A program made the position numbers and the translations under genes. This document shows positions 1 to 4,721 of a stretch of DNA of 5,315 nt, piece after piece. The DNA comes from Oscillibacter sp. (GTDB taxonomy: Bacteria > Bacillota > Clostridia > Oscillospirales > Oscillospiraceae), in NCBI GenBank assembly GCA_003522105.1, contig DPGF01000128.1, positions 1 through 5,315 on the forward strand, in the 5' to 3' direction. Under the pieces are notes generated by a model that had not been told where the DNA came from, ran no database searches, and was given only the letters and a program-made list of their open reading frames with translations. Position 1 is the stretch's first letter, and each line of letters begins with the position of its first letter.

Positions 1-59
1 AGCTGCATGGCAAGATGCCGCCCGAAGCGGCCCAGTCCGATCAATAATACCGTTTTCAT
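1..59 (-). CDS. trkA: TrkA/KtrA-type potassium channel gating subunit, N-terminus only
   Basis: This is the beginning of a gene that leaves the window at position 1; only 19 codons plus two bases are visible. The peptide starts MKTVLLIGLGRFGRHLAMQ. It has a beta strand followed by GLGRFG, the GxGxxG nucleotide-binding turn that opens an RCK/TrkA_N Rossmann fold. Family knowledge: TrkA/KtrA is a cytoplasmic ring-forming subunit that binds NAD(H) or ATP/ADP and gates the TrkH/KtrB channel. The ATG at 59-57 has an AAAGGAG ribosome site at 66-72, which overlaps the trkH stop codon, so the two genes are almost certainly co-transcribed and probably translationally coupled. Pairing with trkH immediately upstream strongly supports the call. 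Whether it is a single-RCK KtrA type or a double-RCK TrkA type cannot be told from this fragment. Confidence 0.9.
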   Translation of the reverse strand, partial: MKTVLLIGLGRFGRHLAMQ

Positions 60-71
60 CGTGTGCTCCTT

Positions 72-1412
72 TCAGCCTACGGTAATTTTCTCCTGCGGAT
101 AGCGGGCATAGGTCAAGTCATGCCCGGAGAATGCGGCGTAGATCAAGGTCAATCCGCCGACGCGCCCGAAATACATCAGCAGGATGAGAATGCTCTGCGA
201 CAGGACTCCCAGCTGCGGCGTCAGCCCCAGCGTCAGACCCACCGTACCGGCGGCGGACGCTGTTTCATAGAGACAGGCACCGAGGGGAAGCTCCTCCGCT
301 GTGCTGATGGCCGCCGCGCCCGCAAAGGTCAGCCCCAGATACAGCAGCAGAATGGCGGCGGCGTTGCGGACGGCGGAGTGTTCCAATCTGCGGTGGAAGA
401 GCTGCGGATCCTCCCGCCTGCGGAAGGCGGCAACGGCGTTGGCGATCAGGACGGCCAGCGTTGTGACCTTCATGCCGCCCGCCGTGGAGCCGGGGGCTCC
501 GCCGGTGAGCATCAGCAGAATGGTGACCGCCTGAGAGGCATCCGTCATCTCCGTCAGATCCACTGTGTTATAGCCGGCCGTTCGCGGCGTGACCGACTGA
601 AAAAGGGAGGCCAATATCCGCTCTCCTATCGGCAGGTCCGCAAAATCCGTCAGGAAAAAGAAAACTGCCGGGAGCACGATCAGCAGCGCCGTCGCGCTCA
701 GAATGACCTTGCTCTGCATCCGGTAACGCCGCAGGTGCAGACCGTGCGTACAGACATCGTCCCACGTTAGAAAGCCGATGCCGCCTACGATGATCAGCAG
801 CATGATCACAATGTTGACCAGCGGGTCTGCGGCATAGGCCGTCAGCGAGGGGTAGAGGGAATCCGTCCGCCCCAGAATATCGAAGCCCGCATTGCAGAAG
901 GCGGAAACGGAATGAAAAACGGACATCCATACGCCCCGCAGTCCATAGTCCCGGCAGAACACCGGCAGCAGCGCCAGCGCGCCCAGCAGCTCGACCAGAA
1001 AGGTCCCCTTGAGGATAAATCTCGTCAGGCGCACGATGCCGCCCACCGCAGGGGCGGAGATGGCGTCCTGCATGGCGCTGCGCTCCTTGAGCGTAATGTT
1101 CCGTCCGGCGAGCATCAGGAAGGTCACCGCACCGGTGATCACCCCCAGCCCGCCAATCTGGATCAGCAACAATATGACTGTTTGACCGAAGGCGGACCAG
1201 TAACTGCCGGTATCCTGCACCACCAGCCCCGTCACGCAGACAGCGGAGGTGGAGGTAAACAGTGCCTCATGAAACGGCGTCCAGACCCGCTGTACTGTGG
1301 CGATAGGCAGCATCAGCACCAGCGCCCCCAATAGAATCACGCCCGCAAAGCCGAGGATCATAATTTGAAAAGAAGTCAAATGCCGCTTTAAGCGAAACAC
1401 AGTCTCCGTCAC
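72..1412 (-). CDS. trkH: TrkH/KtrB-type potassium uptake channel, membrane subunit
   Basis: Integral membrane K+ (Na+-coupled or K+-selective) translocation subunit of a Trk/Ktr system, 446 aa, a normal KtrB-like length. The four pore loops of the superfamily are all visible: TSAVCVTGL near residues 56-63, SVSAFCNAGF near 168-177, SVTPRTAGYNT near 273-283, and ETASAAGTVGLTLG near 383-396. Each carries its selectivity-filter glycine. A GGAPGSTAGGMKVTT stretch near residues 304-318 is the conserved intramembrane gate loop. Hydrophobic helices separate these, consistent with four M1-P-M2 repeats. Start choice: a GTG at 1421 is in frame but overlaps the AAGGAGG ribosome site at 1421-1427. The GTG at 1412-1410 sits 8 nt downstream of that site and is preferred. 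No ATG is available near the start. The gene is followed by trkA after 12 bases, forming an operon read from a promoter at 1457-1485. It looks intact. Confidence 0.95.
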   Translation of the reverse strand: MTETVFRLKRHLTSFQIMILGFAGVILLGALVLMLPIATVQRVWTPFHEALFTSTSAVCVTGLVVQDTGSYWSAFGQTVILLLIQIGGLGVITGAVTFLMLAGRNITLKERSAMQDAISAPAVGGIVRLTRFILKGTFLVELLGALALLPVFCRDYGLRGVWMSVFHSVSAFCNAGFDILGRTDSLYPSLTAYAADPLVNIVIMLLIIVGGIGFLTWDDVCTHGLHLRRYRMQSKVILSATALLIVLPAVFFFLTDFADLPIGERILASLFQSVTPRTAGYNTVDLTEMTDASQAVTILLMLTGGAPGSTAGGMKVTTLAVLIANAVAAFRRREDPQLFHRRLEHSAVRNAAAILLLYLGLTFAGAAAISTAEELPLGACLYETASAAGTVGLTLGLTPQLGVLSQSILILLMYFGRVGGLTLIYAAFSGHDLTYARYPQEKITVG

Positions 1413-1420
1413 ATCACACA

Positions 1421-1427
1421 CCTCCTT
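1421..1427 (-). promoter_or_regulatory. trkH ribosome binding site that decides the start
   Basis: AAGGAGG on the minus strand, a near-perfect anti-16S match. Its last base is the first base of the in-frame GTG at 1421, which therefore cannot be the start. The next in-frame GTG, at 1412-1410, lies at an ideal 8-nt spacing. Confidence 0.85.
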
Positions 1428-1456
1428 GAAACAATGGTACTCTCAATTTTCCATAC

Positions 1457-1485
1457 AGTATAGCACGGCTTTTGCAATGTGTCTG
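1457..1485 (-). promoter_or_regulatory. Putative sigma-70/sigma-A promoter of trkH-trkA
   Basis: On the minus strand there is a -10 TATACT (1462-1457; 5 of 6 matching TATAAT) and a -35 CAGACA (1485-1480; 4 of 6 matching TTGACA), separated by exactly 17 bases. Transcription would start near 1450, giving a leader of about 38 nt before the GTG at 1412. This is seen by inspection only; the leader is too short to hold a large riboswitch. Confidence 0.55.
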
Positions 1486-1522
1486 TATGTATCTTGTAAA
1501 ATTTTCAGGTGCAGAGTCCTTA

Positions 1523-1548
1523 TTTGCAGCCCAGAGACGGGCTGCAAA
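1523..1548. repeat. Perfect 10-bp inverted repeat upstream of the trkH promoter
   Basis: TTTGCAGCCC (1523-1532) and GGGCTGCAAA (1539-1548) are perfect inverse complements around a 6-base centre, AGAGAC. There is no T-run on either side, so it does not look like a terminator. It ends about 38 bases upstream of the trkH -35 box, a position where an activator or other regulator could bind, or where a relic of an older element could remain. No specific regulator is recognised. Confidence 0.6.
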
Positions 1549-1568
1549 GCTGCGGTTGGCAGACTTTG

Positions 1569-1802
1569 GTGCATAGAATTCTCCGCGTGACCTGTGAATC
1601 TCTCCTAAATTTTTAGTGAACTCCACATTTATTGTGGCACACTCAGCCAAAAAAGCAATACATGGCATTTTGGCTATAAAGCCAATATTGGAACCGATGT
1701 GCATTATGAAAATCCGCCTCAGCCCAATGAAACACCACATTTTGAAAACTTATTGCTTGACATATGCCGTATCTTGTAAAAATTGTAATTGATTCTATGC
1801 AC
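1569..1802. repeat. 234-bp AT-rich segment bounded by 11-bp inverted repeats (possible MITE-like relic)
   Basis: GTGCATAGAAT at 1569-1579 and its exact inverse complement ATTCTATGCAC at 1792-1802 bound an AT-rich segment. The pentamer ACTTT lies just outside both ends (1563-1567 and 1803-1807, with one extra G on the left), resembling a target-site duplication. Inside there is no transposase, only small inverted repeats (1623-1637, 1645-1675, 1671-1684, and the palindrome CCAATATTGG at 1682-1691). The structure is seen directly; its identity as a non-autonomous transposon is inference, and an 11-bp match plus 5 bp could be fortuitous. Confidence 0.3.
1645..1691. repeat. Cluster of overlapping inverted repeats and a 10-bp palindrome
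   Basis: AGCCAAAA (1645-1652) pairs with TTTTGGCT (1668-1675). The TGGCT part of that right arm can instead pair with AGCCA (1680-1684) around an ATAA loop. This is followed at once by the perfect palindrome CCAATATTGG (1682-1691). The two stems are mutually exclusive. No T-run follows on either strand, so this is not a simple terminator. It could be a protein-binding site or internal structure of the segment bounded by the 1569/1792 repeats. Confidence 0.45.
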
Positions 1803-1861
1803 ACTTTCCTCCTCGGAGGCGTGGGCTGTCTGGCCTATGTGCGGAGAGATCCGCCTGTGCA
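1798..1861. repeat. Nested inverted repeats that could fold as a multi-stem RNA
   Basis: An outer pair, TGCACA (1798-1803) with TGTGCA (1856-1861), encloses two local hairpins: CCTC (1808-1811) with GAGG (1816-1819), and GCGGA (1841-1845) with TCCGC (1850-1854) around a GAGA loop. The pairings are visible in the sequence. There is no match to an RNA family I can name, and no promoter is evident. Function unknown. Confidence 0.3.
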
Positions 1862-1985
1862 CGTTTGTTAGGTTTGTACGTTGTGTAACACTTATAGGAA
1901 ATTACTATGCCCTTTTGAGGAGCAGATTTGCTCTGTGTTTGTATGGATTTTTGCCGAATGGCTTTGCAGCTGCTCAGCATATTGG

Positions 1986-2025
1986 AAAGAGACGAAAGGC
2001 AGCTTTATGCCAGTTCGTCTCTTTT
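1986..2025 (+). terminator. Long hairpin with T-run, GAGACG type, copy 1
   Basis: AAAGAGACGAA (1986-1996) pairs perfectly with TTCGTCTCTTT (2014-2024). Inside, GGCA (1998-2001) pairs with TGCC (2008-2011) around GCTTTA. The right arm ends in TTTT, so it could act as a rho-independent terminator on the plus strand, with weaker potential on the minus strand. No intact gene ends just before it on the plus strand, so it may instead be a dispersed repeat; compare the related hairpin at 2269-2308. Confidence 0.55.
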
Positions 2026-2096
2026 CGTATTCTGTAGACTACGGAAAAACTCCAACTATACAGCCCCGCGCAAGTCTGATACACTAATATCGTATT

Positions 2097-2140
2097 TTAG
2101 GGCGAAGTAAGTTAGGGCGGAGTAAGTTAGGGCGGAACGG
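2097..2140. repeat. 15-bp tandem repeat, about three units
   Basis: Units are TTAGGGCGAAGTAAG (2097-2111), TTAGGGCGGAGTAAG (2112-2126, one base different) and TTAGGGCGGAACGG (2127-2140, diverging after the first ten bases). This is a clear direct tandem array in a non-coding stretch. It could be slippage-generated or a protein-binding array; no origin or operator is recognised around it. Confidence 0.8.
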
Positions 2141-2268
2141 CGAAAACATAGGGTGTAGTGCGCCCTATCGTTCCGAAAAGAACGTAGAATATTTAGAAGA
2201 ACATTCAAATTAACAGGTGAAAAATGAATAAAGTGACAGGGCGTTTCTTCGCGTCCTGCCGAAATGTC

Positions 2269-2308
2269 AAGAGACGAAGCAGACATTCAGTCTGCCGCGT
2301 CTCTTTTT
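2269..2308 (+). terminator. Long hairpin with T-run, GAGACG type, copy 2
   Basis: AAGAGACG (2269-2276) pairs with CGTCTCTT (2298-2305). Inside, GCAGAC (2279-2284) pairs with GTCTGC (2290-2295) around ATTCA. Five Ts end the right arm (2304-2308), giving good terminator form on the plus strand. A second, smaller stem (CAGGGCG 2237-2243 with CGTCCTG 2252-2258, one G-T pair) lies just before it. The outer arms share sequence and layout with the hairpin at 1986-2025, while the inner stem differs, as expected of one repeat family kept by compensatory change or of two related terminators. Confidence 0.55.
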
Positions 2309-2835
2309 GCGTTTTTGTATGGAGCCTCGCTCGTCGGAGCAGCCACCGGCTTTGTCGGCCGGAGGCCGCGAGGCGGCAGAAAGGATGGAAGGATAGGCAG
2401 AAAACAGCATGGATTTCTCTCAGATCGGGGCGGTTTGAGATACAGGAGAAGCTCCCCCGAGGCCGCGGCAAAGGTCTCTCCCCTGCGCCCGGGCAGCGTG
2501 TCCGAACCGGTGGTGCAGGAACAGCACACTCCCGATCCGCAGCCGGTGCGGGGCAAAGAACACCGGCAGCTGCTTCCGATTTGTCAGCAGCTGCAGCCGA
2601 GTTCAGCGGCCTGGTGTTCACCGCCACCATCGCAGATGGCAGGGCGCACACCCCACGCGGTATCGTACTGACCGAGGCAAAAGCAAAAAGAGACAGGTTT
2701 CAAGCCGCACCGCAAAACGGTAGACGCCTCAAGGCTTTTTCACCGTTCAAGGACCTCCATTCTGCGGAAAGGAAGCGGAAACGGACACCTTTGCCAACGG
2801 GTGAAGTGCGCCTATCTGAACACGATTACAATTTC

Positions 2836-2842
2836 TAAGGAG
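2836..2842 (+). promoter_or_regulatory. Ribosome binding site of the split integrase
   Basis: TAAGGAG lies 10 nt upstream of ATG 2853 but only 4 nt from the in-frame TTG at 2847, so the ATG is the better start. The resulting N-terminus, MSAIQNRGIFLTLVAQLDK, also begins like other members of this integrase group. Confidence 0.75.
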
Positions 2843-2852
2843 ATTTTTGGAT

Positions 2853-3254
2853 ATGTCTGCCATTCAAAATAGAGGCATCTTTCTCACCCTCGTCGCACAG
2901 CTTGACAAGCTGGTGCGGCACAACCGTCAAGGCAGCTTTCGCACCAAGAAGCGCTACTACGAAGCGTGCAAACGGTTCTGCGCCTACCTCGCCGCAGAAT
3001 ACCATCTGCAAAAGCTGGAGAACATCAGCGGCAAGCATCTGGTAAGCTATGTGTTGTACTTTCAGGATACCGGCAAGTCTGCCAGTACCGTGAAAACCGA
3101 CCTTGCCGCCATTCGGTTTTTCCACGATAAAATGTCCCGCCCCAAATACACGCTGCCAACGAACAGCGAGTTAGGCGTCGAGCTGGAACGCCGCCGGTTC
3201 GGGCAGCTTGACCGCACTTGGAGTGGGCCGGAGTTCAGGAAAGGCGATGGCTGA
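2853..3254 (+). pseudogene. Tyrosine recombinase/integrase, N-terminal core-binding part (frameshifted)
   Basis: This is the first 133 residues of a tyrosine recombinase that should be roughly 310-320 aa. The visible part is the SAM-like, all-helical core-DNA-binding domain. It includes FRTKKRYYEACKRFCAYLA, then ISGKHLVSYV and SASTVKTDLAAIRFFHD, followed by the linker NSELGVELERRRFGQLDRTWS that leads into the catalytic domain. After about EFRK (near 3243) the frame runs to a TGA at 3252-3254 and loses homology. The catalytic domain continues one frame over, from about 3244 to 3780. The shift fits a loss of 2 (mod 3) bases or a gain of 1. The spacing between the linker and the RYAGFR motif looks a few residues short from memory of the family, favouring a small deletion. 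Such enzymes cut and join attachment sites of integrative elements. It is probably inactive unless the two halves are made separately and associate. Confidence 0.85.
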
Positions 3255-3780
3255 AAACCGTGATGACTTCATTCTTGCCCTCTACCTTGGGCGCTATGCA
3301 GGATTTCGTATCCACGAGTGCTTCCGCATAGACACAGCGGCAGCGGAACGGGCATTGCGAGAAAACGCCCTCACTGTAAAGGGCAAGGGCGGCAAGGTGC
3401 GTATCGTTCCCATTGAGGATGAGCGTATTCTGATGATGCTCCGTAAGCTGCTGGCCCGAACTGAGCGCGGTCACAAGCTGCTGGTGCCGGACGATGTTCC
3501 CACCGACCGCGCCATCAACGCTCTGGAGCTGTTCATCTACCGCTACCGGAATGAGATCAGCGATGAGGGCTCCGACCGCCGTTTGACCTTCCACGGGCTT
3601 CGGCGCACTTTCGCCGTTGCCTCTATCAAGAGCGGTGACGACATTAAGACCGTGCAAGAAAGCCTCGGTCACGCCACTGCGGCGTTTACATTGGATGTTT
3701 ACGGACACGTTACGAAGCAGATGAAGCAGGACAGTGCTGTCCGTATGGAACAGTTTATTAAGAGTGTTTCGGGTGCCTGA
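3247..3780 (+). pseudogene. Tyrosine recombinase/integrase, C-terminal catalytic part
   Basis: This is the catalytic domain matching the N-terminal part at 2853-3254, here in the next frame. Counted from the ATG at 3247 (177 aa), all active-site residues are present: Arg21 in RYAGFR, the beta-hairpin Lys47 in KGKGGK, His116 and Arg119 in HGLRRTF, His142 in LGHAT, and the nucleophile Tyr152 in LDVYGH. The tail ends in KQMKQDSAVRMEQFIKSV. ATG 3247 overlaps the upstream stop as ATGGCTGA and has AGGA at 3237-3240, 6 nt before it, so separate translation is conceivable. The section up to HGLRRTFA resembles one integrase group, and the last 55 residues resemble the Tn916/phage-type C-terminus (SGDDIKTVQESLGHATAAFTLDVYGHV is typical), which hints at a chimera. 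The gene is followed by 12-bp repeats, a terminator and a tRNA-end remnant. Confidence 0.87.
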
Positions 3781-3785
3781 GGGAC

Positions 3786-3809
3786 AATAAGGCTAAAAAT
3801 AAGGCTAAA
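3786..3809. repeat. Perfect tandem pair of 12-bp repeats (candidate integrase arm sites)
   Basis: AATAAGGCTAAA occurs twice head to tail, at 3786-3797 and 3798-3809, starting 6 bases after the integrase stop codon. Short direct repeats just inside an element end, beside int and within about 100 bp of the tRNA core, are where the arm-binding domain of a tyrosine integrase usually sits. A related degenerate set with the same 12-bp period is at 4000-4035. The repeats are certain; the role is inference. Confidence 0.6.
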
Positions 3810-3827
3810 CAGCGTTTCAGGGCAGCA

Positions 3828-3862
3828 AAAAACCTTGAAGCCATTGAAGCTTCAAGGTTTTT
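3828..3862. terminator. Rho-independent terminator, bidirectional, after the integrase
   Basis: A perfect 14-bp stem (3828-3841 with 3849-3862) encloses a 7-base loop, CATTGAA. The stem is A-rich at the start and T-rich at the end, so a U-run is made in either direction. It would end the integrase transcript on the plus strand and, before disruption, a tRNA transcript on the minus strand. Confidence 0.85.
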
Positions 3863-3865
3863 CTC

Positions 3866-3888
3866 TGGTGCGCGGTACAGGACTCGAA
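3866..3888 (-). other. 23-nt tRNA 3'-end remnant (candidate attachment site)
   Basis: Read on the minus strand, 3888-3866 is exactly the 3' end of a tRNA: T-loop TTCGAGT, T-stem 3' strand CCTGT, acceptor strand ACCGCGC, discriminator A, then CCA. The matching 5' T-stem strand should be ACAGG but the sequence before the loop is TTGAA, so homology stops sharply at the T-loop and no complete tRNA is present. tRNA 3' ends are the common core sites of tyrosine integrases, and one lies next door with candidate arm repeats and a terminator between. This is best read as attL or attR of an integrative element. The amino-acid identity of the tRNA cannot be told. Confidence 0.75.
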
Positions 3889-3999
3889 TTCAAGAAAAAC
3901 TATTTTCTGCAACTAATTCCGTCAAATTTTGTGATAAACAGTTCTGAAACTGTAAAACATGGTACCAGTCAGTCCAGTTGTTTTATAAGAGCTAACGCT

Positions 4000-4035
4000 A
4001 TAAAGGGTACAAATAAGGGTAAAATCAAGGCTCAA
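4000..4035. repeat. Degenerate 12-bp-period repeats upstream of tnpV
   Basis: ATAAAGGGTACA (4000-4011), AATAAGGGTAAA (4012-4023) and ATCAAGGCTCAA (4024-4035) run head to tail. The middle unit differs by one base from the AATAAGGCTAAA units at 3786-3809. The two arrays lie on opposite sides of the tRNA remnant in the same orientation, consistent with arm sites of two related element ends. Confidence 0.5.
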
Positions 4036-4052
4036 GAAAGGACTGTCACACA

Positions 4053-4400
4053 ATGGAAATTACATATAGCAAGTACGGAGATTACTACCTGCCCAACCTG
4101 GTGGTATCCACGGAAGGCCCGACTTATGGGCGCTTTGGCCGTATACGGCTCAAGTATCTGAAGGAGTACCGCAGAGTGGCCTATATCAATTTGAAAACCT
4201 CCGGCCAACTGATACACCATCTCAACGAAGTTGACCGTGAGGCAAATGAGATGCTGCAGCTCTTGATCGAGCAGATGGCGCAGGCGCAAGGCATTACGGA
4301 GCATATGAAGGCCGCTGACCAGTTGGCGTGGGTCGGAGCGATGAACAATACCCGAAATGCAGTGAGGGAGGTCGTGCTGCACAATCTGGTCTTTCAGTAA
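4053..4400 (+). CDS. tnpV: TnpV family transposon-encoded protein
   Basis: A 115-aa protein, full length for the TnpV family first described in the mobilizable transposon Tn4451, where tnpV sits near the large serine recombinase gene tnpX. Recognisable blocks are SKYGDYYLPNL at the N-terminus, YGRFGRIRLKYLKEYRRV near residues 25-42, INLKTSGQL near 45-54, a long helical middle (LNEVDREANEMLQLLIEQMAQAQGI), and WVGAMNNTRNAVREVVLHNLVF at the C-terminus. No membrane or signal segment is present. The molecular role of the family is not settled. The ATG at 4053 has AAAGGA at 4037-4042, 10 nt upstream. A 12-bp-period repeat array precedes it. The gene appears intact, but its usual partners here are only fragments: the serine recombinase appears 550 bp downstream without its catalytic domain. 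Confidence 0.87.
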   Translation: MEITYSKYGDYYLPNLVVSTEGPTYGRFGRIRLKYLKEYRRVAYINLKTSGQLIHHLNEVDREANEMLQLLIEQMAQAQGITEHMKAADQLAWVGAMNNTRNAVREVVLHNLVFQ

Positions 4401-4423
4401 TAGCCGAACAGCAAGGCAGGGCA

Positions 4424-4721
4424 TCAGGAATAGAAAACGCACTTCAGAAGCATATTGATAGTTCCATAGAGGCCCTTAGGCATTTTTGAGACGGGAACCA
4501 TGAGCATTTTTAAATCATCCGCCGTGATCTCATCAATATACCTATACCGATCTCCAATGGGCTCAATGATATGCTTTTCCATAGCCTTTCGGTATCCTTC
4601 CAGGGTGTTCGGTCTGACTGTGGCCGATTTCATCTTAAGCCACTTCTCGCAGTATTCTCTTACAGTCGGATTGTTCTTGCGGAAAATAGCATCCGCTATC
4701 GCTTTGGAGGCAGCCTGTGCT
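4424..4721 (-). pseudogene. Tyrosine integrase fragment (core-binding domain only)
   Basis: On the minus strand, an internal piece of a second tyrosine recombinase of the Tn916/ICE type, unlike the one at 2853-3780. It reads KAIADAIFRKNNPTVREYCE, then KWLKMKSATVRPNTLEGYRK, IIEPIGDRY, IDEITADDLKMLMVPVSK and INMLLKCVFYS, which is the SAM-like core-binding domain. The N-terminal arm-binding region is missing: the homologous frame meets a TGA at about 4733-4731, inside the neighbouring CnaB fragment. The whole catalytic domain after VFYS is also missing, with a stop at 4424-4426. The piece is therefore cut at both ends. Near 4546-4557 the codons for RYRYI suggest a two-codon duplication compared with an expected GDRY(I/M)DEI. 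It lies tail to tail with tnpV, 23 bases away. An internal ATG at 4633 could start a 69-aa peptide, but no ribosome site supports it. Confidence 0.82.

Larger units (their letters stand above)
1413..2852. other. Long gene-free stretch between trkH and the integrase
   Basis: No convincing gene is seen here on either strand. The open frames that exist lack family signatures, are rich in Arg, Ser and Cys, or cross hairpins. The first part (about 1420-2260) is AT-rich, unlike the GC-rich trkH. The part from about 2300 to 2650 is GC-rich and full of short inverted repeats, for example GCCGGTG 2542-2548 with CACCGGC 2561-2567, and the octamer palindrome GCAGCTGC twice, at 2566-2573 and 2587-2594. 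This suggests several pieces of different origin. The stretch from about 2660 to 2835 holds nothing I can identify. Confidence 0.6.

Noticed and set aside
63..1334. Plus-strand open frames of 140-235 codons antisense to trkH
   Set aside because: They are rich in Gln, Arg and Gly and lack family motifs. The opposite strand clearly encodes a complete TrkH.
1414..1740. Minus-strand frame of 108 codons just before trkH
   Set aside because: It runs through the trkH promoter and the 10-bp dyad, has no ribosome site, and shows no recognisable domain.
1757..1762. Perfect TTGACA on the plus strand
   Set aside because: There is no acceptable -10 at 16-18 bases and no plus-strand gene follows.
1413..1800. 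c-di-AMP (ydaO-type) riboswitch ahead of the potassium-uptake operon
   Set aside because: It is expected for many trk/ktr operons, but none of its conserved blocks could be found, and the likely leader is only about 38 nt.
2787..2818. Possible integrase promoter (TTGCCA, 16 bases, TATCTG)
   Set aside because: The -10 matches only half of the consensus, too weak to list.
2205..2838. Open frames on both strands across the GC-rich hairpin region (204 codons plus, 148 codons minus, others)
   Set aside because: The compositions are Arg/Ser/Cys/Pro-rich, translate through the GAGACG hairpin, and have no domain I recognise. The plus frame ends on the integrase ribosome site. A degraded gene cannot be excluded.
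3235..3708. Minus-strand frame of 157 codons opposite the integrase
   Set aside because: It is antisense to an unmistakable catalytic domain, with no motifs of its own.
3835..4161. Plus-strand frame of 108 codons between integrase and tnpV
   Set aside because: It starts inside the terminator stem, crosses the tRNA remnant and repeats, and overlaps tnpV in another frame.
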